A stretch of DNA of 64,000 bases from assembly GCF_900102745.1 (NCBI RefSeq), contig NZ_FMZF01000002.1:1-64000 (forward strand), given 5' to 3'. Under the pieces are notes generated by a model. It searched no databases. It had not been told where the DNA came from and saw only the letters and a program-made list of their open reading frames with translations. This stretch comes from Geodermatophilus telluris. Lineage in GTDB: Bacteria > Actinomycetota > Actinomycetes > Mycobacteriales > Geodermatophilaceae. Shown here one piece after another: positions 28,725-37,345 of the stretch. A program made the position numbers and the translations under genes. The number at the start of each line of letters is the position of its first letter. Positions within the stretch are counted from its first letter, which is position 1.

Positions 28725-28742
28725 TGTTGCCGTAATGCAACA
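28725..28742. promoter_or_regulatory. candidate MarR operator
   Basis: TGTTGCCGTAATGCAACA is a perfect 6-bp-arm dyad 12 bases before the MarR start. A second dyad GGTGCCG-N10-CGGCACC occupies 28684-28707, nearer the divergent lipoprotein. The placement suggests autoregulation and control of both genes. Confidence 0.55.
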
Positions 28743-28753
28743 TCGGAGGGCAC

Positions 28754-29308
28754 GTGGACGCCGCGGACGAGGTGCTCGTCGGTCTGGCCCGCACGGTCGT
28801 CGGGATCTCCACCCGCGCCGCGGCCGAGCTCGGCGGGGTGTCACTGGTGCAGCTGCGGGCGCTGACCGTGCTGGCCGAGCTCCCCGACGCGCCGCTCGCC
28901 GACCTGGCCCGCGGCGTCGGCGGCAGCGTGTCGACCACCAGCCGGCTGGTGGACCGGCTGGTCTCCGCGGGGCTGGTCGACCGCCGCCCCTCCACCGCCA
29001 GCCGCCGCTCGATCAGCCTGCGCCTGACGCCCGAGGGGGCGCAGCTGCTCGACCGCTACGACCGGCTGCGGCTCACCGAGCTGCGCGCGGGGCTGGCCGG
29101 GGTGCCCACCGGCCGGCGCGAGGCCGTGCTGGGCGCGCTCGCGGAGTTCGCGTCGGCCGCGAGCGGAACCGCCTCCCCGGAGCGGCGGGACGAGGGCGGG
29201 GAGTCCGCGTGCTTCCTGCACCTGGTCTGTCCCGAGTGCGGCCGGGTGGCCGACGAGGCCCCGCCCACCCGCTGTCCCGGGTGCGCCGCCGAGCTGACCG
29301 GCGACTGA
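28754..29308 (+). CDS. MarR-family regulator with C-terminal zinc ribbon
   Basis: 184 aa. Residues about 5-125 form a winged helix: LVQLRALTVLAELPDAPLAD, the recognition helix region VSTTSRLVDRLVSAGLVDRR, and the wing with Arg-rich SRRSISLRLTPEG. After a linker rich in Ala/Ser/Glu comes CPECGRVADEAPPTRCPGC, a CxxC-N14-CxxC ribbon that ordinary MarR proteins lack. It may bind zinc or sense metal/redox state. The GTG start has CGGAGGG upstream. Confidence 0.82.
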   Translation: MDAADEVLVGLARTVVGISTRAAAELGGVSLVQLRALTVLAELPDAPLADLARGVGGSVSTTSRLVDRLVSAGLVDRRPSTASRRSISLRLTPEGAQLLDRYDRLRLTELRAGLAGVPTGRREAVLGALAEFASAASGTASPERRDEGGESACFLHLVCPECGRVADEAPPTRCPGCAAELTGD

Positions 29309-29319
29309 CCCGCGCCCCG

Positions 29320-29400
29320 ACGTCCTCCCGCACCGCAGCGCGTCCTACCCGACGGTGGGCGGTCAGGGAGGACGCGCGGTGATCAGGTGACCTGATCACC
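29320..29400. repeat. dispersed structured repeat, copy A
   Basis: GTCCTCCC (29322-29329) pairs with GGGAGGAC (29366-29373), enclosing the core GTCCTACCCGACGGTGGGC. A separate dyad at 29378-29400 has 11-bp arms GGTGATCAGGT/ACCTGATCACC. Copies B (31774) and C (48763) share the core. It lies between the MarR gene and the DUF485 gene. Confidence 0.75.
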
Positions 29401-29586
29401 GCCACCCCCCACCGCGGTCGCGCCCCGTGCCGGGCCCCGGCACCCCCGCGGGGCCACGCCGTTCGCCCGGTCAGGTCACGTTCTCGTCCCGTTGCGCACA
29501 ATCGGACGGAGTCGATCGCTATGGTGAGCGCGCTCACACCCGTGGCGACACGTCGACCACGGTCCACGACGACGAGGGAGCGACCC

Positions 29587-29991
29587 GTGACCCCACCCGC
29601 CGAACGGCGGTTGCTGACACCGGAGGAGTACCGGCAGGCGCAGGACTCCCCGGAGTTCACCGAGCTGCGGCGGCGGTTCCGCCGCTTCGCCTTCCCGATG
29701 ACGGTGGCCTTCCTGGCCTGGTACCTGCTCTACGTCCTGCTCTCCACGTACGCGCCGGACTTCATGGCGACGCCGGTCTTCGGCAACGTCAACGTCGGCA
29801 TCCTGCTCGGGCTGGGGCAGTTCGTCTCGACCTTCGTGATCACCCACCTGTACGTGGCGCACGCCGACCGGCGGACCGACCCGATCGCCGACGAGATGCG
29901 CGAGCGGCTCGAGCACCACGACTACGCCCCCGGCGCCCGCGGCACGACCGGCGGCACCGATCTGAGCAAGGGCGGTGCCACCCGTGGCTAG
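29587..29991 (+). CDS. DUF485 membrane protein
   Basis: 134 aa, two transmembrane helices (FPMTVAFLAWYLLYVLLSTYA and VNVGILLGLGQFVSTFVITHLYV) with the DUF485 motif FRRFAFPMT. DUF485 genes commonly precede acetate or other solute:cation symporters, as here, and the protein probably assists the transporter. The GTG at 29587 has GAGGGAG upstream. It overlaps the symporter start. Confidence 0.9.
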   Translation: MTPPAERRLLTPEEYRQAQDSPEFTELRRRFRRFAFPMTVAFLAWYLLYVLLSTYAPDFMATPVFGNVNVGILLGLGQFVSTFVITHLYVAHADRRTDPIADEMRERLEHHDYAPGARGTTGGTDLSKGGATRG

Positions 29992-31636
29992 CGTGATCGC
30001 GGCCGACGGCGGCGCGACGGGGACCATCGGCAGCCCCGCGATCAACATCTCCATCTTCGGCGTCTTCGTGCTGATCACGCTGGTGATCACCTTCCGGGCC
30101 AGCCGGAACAACACCAGCGCGGCCGACTACTACGCCGCCGGCCGCAACATCAGCGGCACCCAGAACGGCCTGGCCATCGCCGGCGACTACCTCTCGGCGG
30201 CGTCCTTCCTGGGCATCGCCGGCGCCATCGCCGTCTACGGCTACGACGGGTTCCTCTACTCGATCGGGTTCCTCGTCGCCTGGCTGGTGGCGCTGCTGCT
30301 CGTCGCCGAGTTGATGCGCAACACCGCGCGGTTCACCATGGCCGACGTCCTGGCCTTCCGGATGCGGCAGGGTCCGGTGCGCACCGCCGCGGCCATCTCC
30401 ACGCTCGCGGTGTCGCTGTTCTACCTGCTCGCGCAGATGGCCGGCGCCGGCGGTCTGGTCACCCTGCTGCTCGGCGTCACCGGCGAGGCGGCGCAGGCGC
30501 TGGTCGTCGTCCTCGTCGGCGCGCTGATGATCGTCTACGTGCTGGTCGGCGGCATGCGCGGCACCACCTACGTGCAGATCATCAAGGCGTCGCTGCTCAT
30601 CGCCGGCGCCCTGGTGATGACGCTGTGGGTGCTCACCGAGTTCGGCTTCAACCTCTCGGCGCTGCTCGGCGACTCCGCGGCCAACGCCGTCGAGGGCCGC
30701 GACGTCCTGGCGCCCGGCGCCCAGTACGGCGCCACCGGCACCTCGAAGCTGGACTTCGTCTCCCTGGGCCTGGCCCTGGTGCTGGGGACGGCGGGCCTGC
30801 CGCACGTGCTCATGCGCTTCTACACCGTGCCGACGGCGAAGGACGCCCGCCGCTCGGTGGTCTGGGCCATCTGGCTGATCGGCATCTTCTACCTGTTCAG
30901 CCTGGTGATCGGCTACGGCGCCGGCGCGCTGGTCGGGCCGGAGACCATCCTCGGGGCTCCCGGTGCGGTCAACTCCGCCGCTCCGCTGCTGGCCTTCGAG
31001 CTCGGCGGGACGGTGCTGCTCGGCATCATCGCCGGCGTCGCCTTCGCCACGATCCTCGCCGTGGTCGCCGGACTGACGATCACCGCGTCGGCCTCCTTCG
31101 CGCACGACGTCTACGCGTCGGTGATCAAGAAGGGCAACGTCCCGCCGAACGGCGAGGTGCGGGTCGCCCGCATCACCGCCGTCGTCATCGGCGCGATCTC
31201 GATCGGCCTGGGGATCCTGGCGCTGCAGGCGGGGCTCAACATCGCCTTCCTGGTGGCGCTCGCCTTCGCCGTCGCGGCGTCGGCGAACCTGCCGACCATC
31301 CTCTACACGCTGTTCTGGCGCCGGTTCACCACGCAGGGCGCGCTGTGGTCGATGTACGGCGGGCTGATCGCCTGCATCGTGCTGATCGTCTTCTCGCCGG
31401 TCGTGTCCGGGGCGCCGGTCAACCCGGCCACCGGGCTGTCCCCCTCGCTGTTCCAGGACGTTGACTTCCACTGGTTCCCGCTGAACAACCCGGGCATCGT
31501 GTCCATCCCGCTGTCGTTCTTCCTCGGCTGGCTGGGCACGGTCCTGTCCAAGGAGAAGCCGGACCTGGACAAGACCGCGGAGCTCGAGGTGCGCTCGCTC
31601 ACCGGGATCGGGGCGGAGAAGGCCGTCCAGCACTGA
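29984..31636 (+). CDS. solute:cation (acetate-type) symporter, SSS family
   Basis: 550 aa, about 13 membrane helices. YYAAGRNISGTQNGLAIAGDYLSAASFLG near the N-terminus is the SSS signature shared with ActP. GTAGLPHVLMRFYTV and ANLPTILYTLFW are further family motifs. It imports acetate or another short carboxylate with sodium or protons; acetate is inferred from the DUF485 partner. A second GTG at 29975 is possible. It is followed by a terminator at 31716. Confidence 0.9.
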   Translation: MASVIAADGGATGTIGSPAINISIFGVFVLITLVITFRASRNNTSAADYYAAGRNISGTQNGLAIAGDYLSAASFLGIAGAIAVYGYDGFLYSIGFLVAWLVALLLVAELMRNTARFTMADVLAFRMRQGPVRTAAAISTLAVSLFYLLAQMAGAGGLVTLLLGVTGEAAQALVVVLVGALMIVYVLVGGMRGTTYVQIIKASLLIAGALVMTLWVLTEFGFNLSALLGDSAANAVEGRDVLAPGAQYGATGTSKLDFVSLGLALVLGTAGLPHVLMRFYTVPTAKDARRSVVWAIWLIGIFYLFSLVIGYGAGALVGPETILGAPGAVNSAAPLLAFELGGTVLLGIIAGVAFATILAVVAGLTITASASFAHDVYASVIKKGNVPPNGEVRVARITAVVIGAISIGLGILALQAGLNIAFLVALAFAVAASANLPTILYTLFWRRFTTQGALWSMYGGLIACIVLIVFSPVVSGAPVNPATGLSPSLFQDVDFHWFPLNNPGIVSIPLSFFLGWLGTVLSKEKPDLDKTAELEVRSLTGIGAEKAVQH

Positions 31637-31715
31637 AGGAGGACCCCCGTGCCCCCCACCGCTCGCACGCTCGCGGCGGGGCCCTGCACGGGGGCCGTTC
31701 CAGCACGTCACCAGC

Positions 31716-31753
31716 CGAGGCGCGCGTCCCCTGTCCGGGGGGCGCGCGCCTCG
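31716..31753 (+). terminator. terminator downstream of the symporter
   Basis: CGAGGCGCGCG (31716-31726) pairs with CGCGCGCCTCG (31743-31753), with an additional C/G-rich inner stem. It is located 80 bases after the symporter stop. Confidence 0.7.
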
Positions 31754-31773
31754 CGCGTCCGGGCGCCGGGTGG

Positions 31774-31850
31774 CGTCCTCCCTCACCGCAGCGCGTCCCA
31801 CCCGACCGTGGGACGTCAGGTAGGTCCTCTCCCTGATCGTGGCGCGGCGG
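31774..31850. repeat. dispersed structured repeat, copy B
   Basis: The first 50 bases match copy A with about 6 differences, including CACCGCAGCGCGTCC and CACCCGACCGTGGGACGTCA. The right-hand palindrome is degenerate (CTGATCGTGG only). With copy A it brackets the DUF485-symporter operon. Confidence 0.7.
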
Positions 31851-31852
31851 GC

Positions 31853-32116
31853 TCAGGCGGCCCGGACGGCGGCCGGGGCGGGGTCGGCGGCCAGGGGCTC
31901 GGCCGGGAGGGCGGCGTCGACCGCGCGGACGGCGGCGGCCGTGCCGGGCGCGGTGCGGCGGGAGCGGCGCAGCGTCCAGCGGGCGACCAGCGCGGTGAGC
32001 ACGACCAGCCCGGCTAGGGCCTCGCGGGCCGAGCCGGTGGCGGCGGCGGCCACCGCGACCGCCAGGGCCGTGGCGTAGACGGCGGTCAGCAGGACCGCGG
32101 GGGTGGGCAGGTGCAC
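31853..32116 (-). CDS. small membrane protein, unknown function
   Basis: 87 aa with two hydrophobic segments, TPAVLLTAVYATALAVAVAA and REALAGLVVLTALVARWTL, then an Arg-rich turn and an Ala-rich tail. The GTG start has a strong GGAGGT ribosome site. It lies downstream of the Mn-catalase on the same strand, but no function is recognised. Confidence 0.6.
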   Translation of the reverse strand: MHLPTPAVLLTAVYATALAVAVAAAATGSAREALAGLVVLTALVARWTLRRSRRTAPGTAAAVRAVDAALPAEPLAADPAPAAVRAA

Positions 32117-32214
32117 GGGGACCTCCGGGAGGAGGCGCCCGCCGGGCCGGCGGCCGGGCGGAGAGGAGCCCGGACGCCGGCGCGGCGACGGCGCGGTGGA
32201 TCGCGGTCAGCGGG

Positions 32215-33075
32215 TCACTTGAGCAGGTCCTTGGCCTTCTGCAGCATCGTGTGGGCCTCGGTCTGCGGCGTGCTGTAGAGGCGCGGGTCGCCGGGCGGCA
32301 GCGTCGGGGCGTCCGCGGTGGCCTCGATCGCCGCGGCGCGGAAGGTGCCCTTGCCGTCGATCGACGGGCCCGAGGCCCAGCGGCCGTTGGCGGCCTCGGG
32401 GCCGTCGGAGGCCTGGATGAAGGTGAAGCCCAGGTCGCCGACCTCCTCGTCCAGCGGGAAGGCCTCCGGCACCGGCAGCCCCTCGATGCCGTCCTCCTTG
32501 AGCTGCTCGAGGGCGGCCAGCCACTGCTGCTGGTGCATGTGGTCACGGGTGATGAGGAAGCGGAGCATGTCCTTCACGCCCGGGTCGTCGGTCATGTTGT
32601 AGAGCCGGGCGACCTGCAGCCGGCCCTGCATCTCCGCCGTCGCGTTGTACATGAAGTCGGCGTAGAGGTTGCCGCTGGCGGTCACGTACGCGCCGGTCCA
32701 CGGGTTGCCCATGCTGTCCATGTAGGACGCCGCCTGGCCGTTCTGGATCAGGTGCTGCGGGTTGTGCTGCCCGTAGCCCGCGGCGGCCTCCTTGGTGCGG
32801 TCGGCGGCGTCGGGCTTGAGCGGCGCGTGGTCGAGCAGCCGGTCGATCATCGTGATGATCATCTCGACGTGCGCCAGCTCCTCGGTGCCGATCGAGAGGA
32901 GCATGTCCTTGTACTTGCCGGGCAGCCGGCAGTTCCAGCCCTGCAGCAGGTACTGGGTGGCGACGGTCATCTCGCCCCACTGACCGCCGAGGATCTCCTG
33001 CATCTTGCGGGCGAAGTCCGGGTCCGGGCCGTCGGGCTTGGCCTCGTACTGCAGGGCGTGGGTGTGCGTGAACAC
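32215..33075 (-). CDS. manganese catalase
   Basis: 286 aa. The ferritin-like four-helix bundle carries dimanganese ligands: MTVATQYLLQGWNC, GTEELAHVEMIITMIDRLL, and FMYNATAEMQGRLQVARLY plus RDHMHQQQWLAALE. The family detoxifies hydrogen peroxide without haem. The GTG start has GAGGAGA upstream; 120 bases with no gene separate it from the small membrane protein. A manganese need is notable with a Mn riboswitch elsewhere in the window. Confidence 0.93.
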   Translation of the reverse strand: MFTHTHALQYEAKPDGPDPDFARKMQEILGGQWGEMTVATQYLLQGWNCRLPGKYKDMLLSIGTEELAHVEMIITMIDRLLDHAPLKPDAADRTKEAAAGYGQHNPQHLIQNGQAASYMDSMGNPWTGAYVTASGNLYADFMYNATAEMQGRLQVARLYNMTDDPGVKDMLRFLITRDHMHQQQWLAALEQLKEDGIEGLPVPEAFPLDEEVGDLGFTFIQASDGPEAANGRWASGPSIDGKGTFRAAAIEATADAPTLPPGDPRLYSTPQTEAHTMLQKAKDLLK

Positions 33076-33327
33076 GGGCTCTCCTCGGTGCGTCGTCGCG
33101 TCGCCGCCGCTGCGGTGACACCCCGGATCTGCCCGTGGCCCGTGGCCCACCCGTGCCGTCCCCTGGCCCGCCGGTGCCATTCCGTCCGTCGGCTCGCGTC
33201 CGGTGCCGCGGCCGTGCCCGGCCTCGCGGTACGGCGGCCGACCTCGCGGTGTGCGGCGAGGTCGGCGTCCGTACGGCGAGGTCGGGCGGGCACCCCCGGG
33301 CGACCGGTGCCGCGGGGACCTCCGCGG

Positions 33328-34080
33328 TCAGCGGTCGGGGAGGGCGACGGTGAGGGTGAGGCCGGCGCCGGTGAGCGCCCAGACGACGTGACCGCCGAGG
33401 TCCCGGGTGTGCCGCTGCACCGACCACAGGCCCAGCCCGGTCAGGTCGACCGGTGGGACGTCGCGGCGCAGGTACTGCACCACCCGGTCCGGGTGGGCGA
33501 CCTCCTGGGTCAGGGCCAGGCGCACCCAGCCCGACCGGCAGGTCACCGTCAGCAGCACCGGCGCCCCCTCGCCGTGCCGGTGCGCGTTCTCCAGCAGGTT
33601 CGTGAGGATCCGCTGCACCCGAGCGTCGCCCACCGCGACGTCGGAGGCGCGGTCCTGCACCGCGACGGTGAGCAGGACGGCGGGCAGCCCCGCGGCGGCG
33701 GCGGACGCGCGGACGACGTCGCCGAGCGGCCGCCGCACCGGACCGCGCCGCTCGGCCCCTCCCGTGGCGTCGGCGGTGCGCAGCATCGAGGACAGGTGCG
33801 CGGTCTGGGCCCGGGCGAGGTCGAGCACCTCGCCCCGGTCGGGGCCGGCGTCCGGGACGGGCCGGTCGAGGGTGCGCAGCAGCGCCTCGAGCGCGGCCAG
33901 GGGGCTGCGCATGTCGTGGCACATCGCCCGCAGCAGGGCGGACTCGGGCGTCGGGGGTGGCTCCGGCTCGGGGCGGGGAGCGTCCGCGGTGCGCCGCAGG
34001 TGGGCGCGCAGCACGGAGGCCAGGTCGGTGAGCAGCCGACCGGACCGGTCGGTCCGCGGTGTGTCGGGGGCCAGGGTCAC
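33328..34080 (-). CDS. short cytoplasmic histidine kinase
   Basis: 250 aa. The H-box is in MCHDMRSPLAALEALLRTL (about residue 55), the N-box in LTNLLENAHRHGEG, and the G-box in LTGLGLWSVQRH. There is no membrane segment and no recognisable sensor domain in the 45 residues before the H-box. The GTG start has GGAGG upstream. It is divergent from the response regulator at 34144 with a 63-base gap, so the two are likely partners. Confidence 0.83.
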   Translation of the reverse strand: MTLAPDTPRTDRSGRLLTDLASVLRAHLRRTADAPRPEPEPPPTPESALLRAMCHDMRSPLAALEALLRTLDRPVPDAGPDRGEVLDLARAQTAHLSSMLRTADATGGAERRGPVRRPLGDVVRASAAAAGLPAVLLTVAVQDRASDVAVGDARVQRILTNLLENAHRHGEGAPVLLTVTCRSGWVRLALTQEVAHPDRVVQYLRRDVPPVDLTGLGLWSVQRHTRDLGGHVVWALTGAGLTLTVALPDR

Positions 34081-34143
34081 GGGCACCTCCGGGGGTGCGC
34101 TCGGCCAGTCCCGCCGGGCGCGACGGGTCGGACGAGGAGGGTC

Positions 34144-34833
34144 GTGTCGACCGACGCCGCTGCTGAGCGTCCGAGTCACGTGGACGTGGTCGTCGTGGAC
34201 GACCACCCGCTGTTCAGCCGGGGGCTGTCCCTGCTGCTGCCGGGGGTGAGCGAGGGCCGGGTGCGCGTCGTCGCCACCACCGACGACGCGTCGGCCGCCG
34301 CCGCGCTGGTGCGCCGGCACCACGCCGACGTCGCCGTCGTCGACCTGCACATGCCGCCGCCGGGCGGGGTGCGGGCGATCGCGGCGATCCGCCGGGCCGA
34401 CCCGGTGGTCCGCGTCGTGGCGCTGTCGGGGCTGGCCGAGGCGGACGCGGCGCTGGAGGCGCTGCGCGCCGGGGCGGCCGGGTTCCTGCCCAAGACCGCC
34501 GACCCCGAGTCGCTGGTGCGGCCGCTGCTGGCCGTCCTCGACGGCTGGTCGGTGCTGCCCGAGGCGCTGCTGCGCCAGCTGCTGGCGGACGCCGCGCCCA
34601 CCGGCGAGCAGACCGTCGCCGACCGGCTGACCAGCGACGAGCGGCGGCTGTGGCGGCTGGTGGCCGACGGCACGAGCACCCTCGACATCGCCACCACGCT
34701 GCACGTCTCCGAGCGCACCGCCAAGCGGCTGGTCGCCTCCCTGCTGCGCAGCCTGGGCGTGGCCACCCGCGTGGAGGCCGCAGCGCTGGCCGGCCGCGTC
34801 GGCCTGGGGAAGGGGACCGGCGGACTGCGCTGA
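34144..34833 (+). CDS. response regulator with LuxR-type HTH
   Basis: 229 aa NarL/FixJ type. The receiver has acidic VVVDDHPLFSRG, the phospho-accepting Asp in VAVVDLHMPPPGG (about residue 65) and the Lys in GFLPKTADPE. The HTH is LTSDERRLWRLVADGTSTLD...LHVSERTAKRLVASLLRSLG at the C-terminus. The GTG start has GAGGAGG upstream. It probably answers to the divergent kinase; targets unknown, though Mn-catalase is next to the pair. Confidence 0.88.
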   Translation: MSTDAAAERPSHVDVVVVDDHPLFSRGLSLLLPGVSEGRVRVVATTDDASAAAALVRRHHADVAVVDLHMPPPGGVRAIAAIRRADPVVRVVALSGLAEADAALEALRAGAAGFLPKTADPESLVRPLLAVLDGWSVLPEALLRQLLADAAPTGEQTVADRLTSDERRLWRLVADGTSTLDIATTLHVSERTAKRLVASLLRSLGVATRVEAAALAGRVGLGKGTGGLR

Positions 34834-34936
34834 GCGGCCGGCGGGCCGCGGAGCGGGCGTCATCGCGGGCTCGGCTACCCGCACCGGAGATCGACACGCT
34901 GCCGTTCCGCAGACCTGGCCCCGAGGGGCCAGCCGG

Positions 34937-36430
34937 TCAGCCCTCCGGGCCGCCCGCGGTGGCCCAGGGTTCGGAGGCGGCCTCGGTGAACGGCCCCACG
35001 TCGGCCGCGGCCACGTCGACCGCCGCGTAGCCGCCGGTGCCCGCGCCGACGCAGGCGACCACCGTGGCCAGCCCCGCGCGGCGCTGGAACAGGCTCTGCC
35101 GCACCTGCCAGCCGACGACGGCGCGCCGCTGCAGCACCGTCTGCTCCCGCACCAGCAGCCCACTGCGGACGGCGAACGACCGCGGCCCGGCGGCGTGCCC
35201 GAGCGCGGCGTAGCGGCCCAGCCCGAGCGGCACGCCCAGCACCGTGAGGACGACGCCGGCGGCCAGCAGCCCCCACCACCCGGTGCCCGCCGTCAGCAGC
35301 GCGCCGGCCGCGGTCACGACCAGCCCGGAGCCGATCGCGCGGGCCAGCCGTCGCCGCCGCGCGGCCGGCGGGTGGGCCACCAGCGGCCCGGGGTCGTCGA
35401 CCAGCAGGCCCAGCAGCCGCACCGCCTCCCCGCGCGGCCCGAGCGGCAGCACCTGCCCGCGCCGGTTGGCCGCGCCGAGTCCGGTGACGAGCGCGCCGAC
35501 CCGCGCGGCCCGCACCACCCGCATGCCCAGCCCCTCCGAGAGGGTGCCGCCGCGCACCCGGTCGACCTCGAGCTCGGTGTGCCGCCGGGTCACCAGTCCG
35601 CGGACGGCGACCAGCGAGCCGCCGCGGCGGACCAGCCGGAACCCCCAGTTGACGACGGCGGCCCCGAGCACCGCGCCGAGCGCGAGCAGCAGCAGCGCCA
35701 CGACCAGGGTGAGCAGCAGCACGCGGGTGTCGGTGAGGTCGGGCCCGGTGAGGTCGGGGCGCAGGCCGGGCGGGAGCTCCTGCAGCAGCCGCGACAGCGC
35801 GCCCACCGCGGCCAGCGGGACGGCGAGGTAGCTGGCCACCAGCGGCGCGTAGAGCAGCCAGCGCGGGTCGAAGCGGGCCAGTTCCTCCTCCGCCGGCGCC
35901 TCCTCCGGCAGCGGCGGGGCGGACGGGTCCGCCGCCGCGCCGGACCGGCGGTGGGTGAGCACCGAGGTGCGCAGCCGGTCGCCCTCCGCCCGGGTCAGCC
36001 CGTCGACGACGACCTCCTCGTCGCCGCCGGTCACCGAGCCGGCCGCGGCGTCGACGCGCACCCGCACCAGGCCGAACAGCCGGTGCAGCGCCGGCGCCTC
36101 GACCTCCACGCCGCGGATCCGGTCGTTGGGCACGGTGCGCACCGAGCGGGCCAGCAGGCCGCGGGTGACCACCACCGCGCCGGGGGTGTCGGCGTAGGTG
36201 GTGCGCCACCAGGTGAGCGCGGCGAACAGCAGCGACAGCGCCGTCACCGCCAGCACGAGCCCGACGACGACGCCCGGGCCGTCGACCCCCACCGCGGCCA
36301 CCACCGGGATCGCGGCCGGCACCACCTGGCGGGCCTGCCGGAAGGTGATCGTGTGCACCAGCACGACCAGCGGGGAGGTGCGGCGCGGGGCGGTGACCTC
36401 CGGCGCCGTCTGCCAGGGGGCCGTCGTCAC
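34937..36430 (-). CDS. PH-domain (YdbT/DUF304) membrane protein
   Basis: 497 aa. Six or so membrane helices in pairs alternate with three bacterial PH (YdbT) domains. Typical strings are VVTRGLLARSVRTVPNDRIRGVEVEAPALHRLFGL, AVRGLVTRRHTELEVDRVRG and AVRSGLLVREQTVLQRRAVVG (the repeats). The role is membrane-associated and not well defined. The GTG start overlaps the upstream PH gene by 4 bases, a standard YdbS-YdbT pair. Confidence 0.88.
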   Translation of the reverse strand: MTTAPWQTAPEVTAPRRTSPLVVLVHTITFRQARQVVPAAIPVVAAVGVDGPGVVVGLVLAVTALSLLFAALTWWRTTYADTPGAVVVTRGLLARSVRTVPNDRIRGVEVEAPALHRLFGLVRVRVDAAAGSVTGGDEEVVVDGLTRAEGDRLRTSVLTHRRSGAAADPSAPPLPEEAPAEEELARFDPRWLLYAPLVASYLAVPLAAVGALSRLLQELPPGLRPDLTGPDLTDTRVLLLTLVVALLLLALGAVLGAAVVNWGFRLVRRGGSLVAVRGLVTRRHTELEVDRVRGGTLSEGLGMRVVRAARVGALVTGLGAANRRGQVLPLGPRGEAVRLLGLLVDDPGPLVAHPPAARRRRLARAIGSGLVVTAAGALLTAGTGWWGLLAAGVVLTVLGVPLGLGRYAALGHAAGPRSFAVRSGLLVREQTVLQRRAVVGWQVRQSLFQRRAGLATVVACVGAGTGGYAAVDVAAADVGPFTEAASEPWATAGGPEG

Positions 36431-36942
36431 GTCGCCTCGTCGCGGACCTGCTCGGCCCGCCGGGCGAGGTCGTCGGCGACCCGGTGGGCGACCGCGACCT
36501 CCAGGTGCGGCACCCGCACGGTGCCCTGCGAGGAGGCGGTCAGCACCGCGACGCTGGCCAGGCCGTAGAGCTGCTGCAGCACGCCGCGGGTGACGTCGAC
36601 GGTCTGGATGCGCGCGACCGGCACCAGCGTCCAGGTGCGGGTCAGCCAGCCGGTGAGGGCGTGCACCGTCTCCTCGGTGACCTCCCACCGGTGCACGCGC
36701 CAGCGGATCCACGGCCGCACGCCGATGGCGACCACCGCGTAGACGGTCAGCAGCACCGGCAGCAGCCAGCGCAGCAGCGGGACCGGCCCGCCGGCCGACG
36801 CGGGCACGGCCAGCACCAGCACGGCCACCAGGACGCCGTAGACCAGCGTGCCGAGCACCCCCTGGGTGACCCACAGCCAGATCGCGGAGCGGGACAGCGA
36901 CCAGGCCGGCACGCGGACCGGCGGCGCGGGGGGAGCGGACAT
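36427..36942 (-). CDS. PH-domain (YdbS-like) membrane protein
   Basis: 171 aa. Two transmembrane helices (LWVTQGVLGTLVYGVLVAVL and LLRWLLPVLLTVYAVVAIGV) are followed by one PH domain with LTRTWTLVPVARIQTVDVTR and LYGLASVAVLTAS. It is the smaller partner of the next gene. The ATG start has GGGAGG upstream. Confidence 0.87.
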   Translation of the reverse strand: MSAPPAPPVRVPAWSLSRSAIWLWVTQGVLGTLVYGVLVAVLVLAVPASAGGPVPLLRWLLPVLLTVYAVVAIGVRPWIRWRVHRWEVTEETVHALTGWLTRTWTLVPVARIQTVDVTRGVLQQLYGLASVAVLTASSQGTVRVPHLEVAVAHRVADDLARRAEQVRDEAT

Positions 36943-36996
36943 CGCCGCCCATCCTCCCAGCCCGCACGCGGTCCGGCCGGTGCCCGCCACACCTGG

Positions 36997-37002
36997 GACA
37001 GT
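36997..37002 (+). promoter_or_regulatory. -10-like hexamer of a leaderless promoter
   Basis: GACAGT lies 6 bases before the GTG at 37009, selecting that GTG over the adjacent ATG at 37012. Confidence 0.4.
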
Positions 37003-37008
37003 GGGGTC

Positions 37009-37341
37009 GTGATGCCGCAGCAGGTCCCGACCGTGCCCGCCGACGAGGTGCCCGAGGACGCCGTGCTGCTCGACGTCCGGGAGGACGGCGAGTGGGTGGC
37101 CGGCCACGCCGAGGGCGCCACCCACATCCCGATGGGCGACGTCCCCGCGCGGCTGGACGAGGTGCCCGAGGCGGACCCGGTCTACGTCGTCTGCCGCAGC
37201 GGCGGCCGCTCCGCGCGGGTGGCGGCCTGGCTCAACCAGAACGGCTACGACGCGGTGAACGTCGGCGGCGGGATGGGCGCGTGGGAGGCGGCCGGCCGGC
37301 CCCTGGTGAGCGAGACCGGCCAGCCGCCCTTCGTGCGCTAG
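37009..37341 (+). CDS. single-domain rhodanese
   Basis: 110 aa. LLDVREDGEWVAGHAEGATHIP is the N-terminal rhodanese motif, and the active-site loop is VVCRSGGRSARVA with the catalytic Cys. NVGGGMGAWEAAGRP is the usual C-terminal motif. It would transfer sulfane sulfur; the acceptor is unknown. It is divergent from the PH pair. Confidence 0.92.
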   Translation: MMPQQVPTVPADEVPEDAVLLDVREDGEWVAGHAEGATHIPMGDVPARLDEVPEADPVYVVCRSGGRSARVAAWLNQNGYDAVNVGGGMGAWEAAGRPLVSETGQPPFVR

Positions 37342-37345
37342 ACCC

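Noticed and set aside
31649-32017. Forward frame with a strong GGAGGA site just after the symporter
   Set aside because: It reads through the terminator hairpin and repeat copy B, and its composition is that of non-coding sequence.
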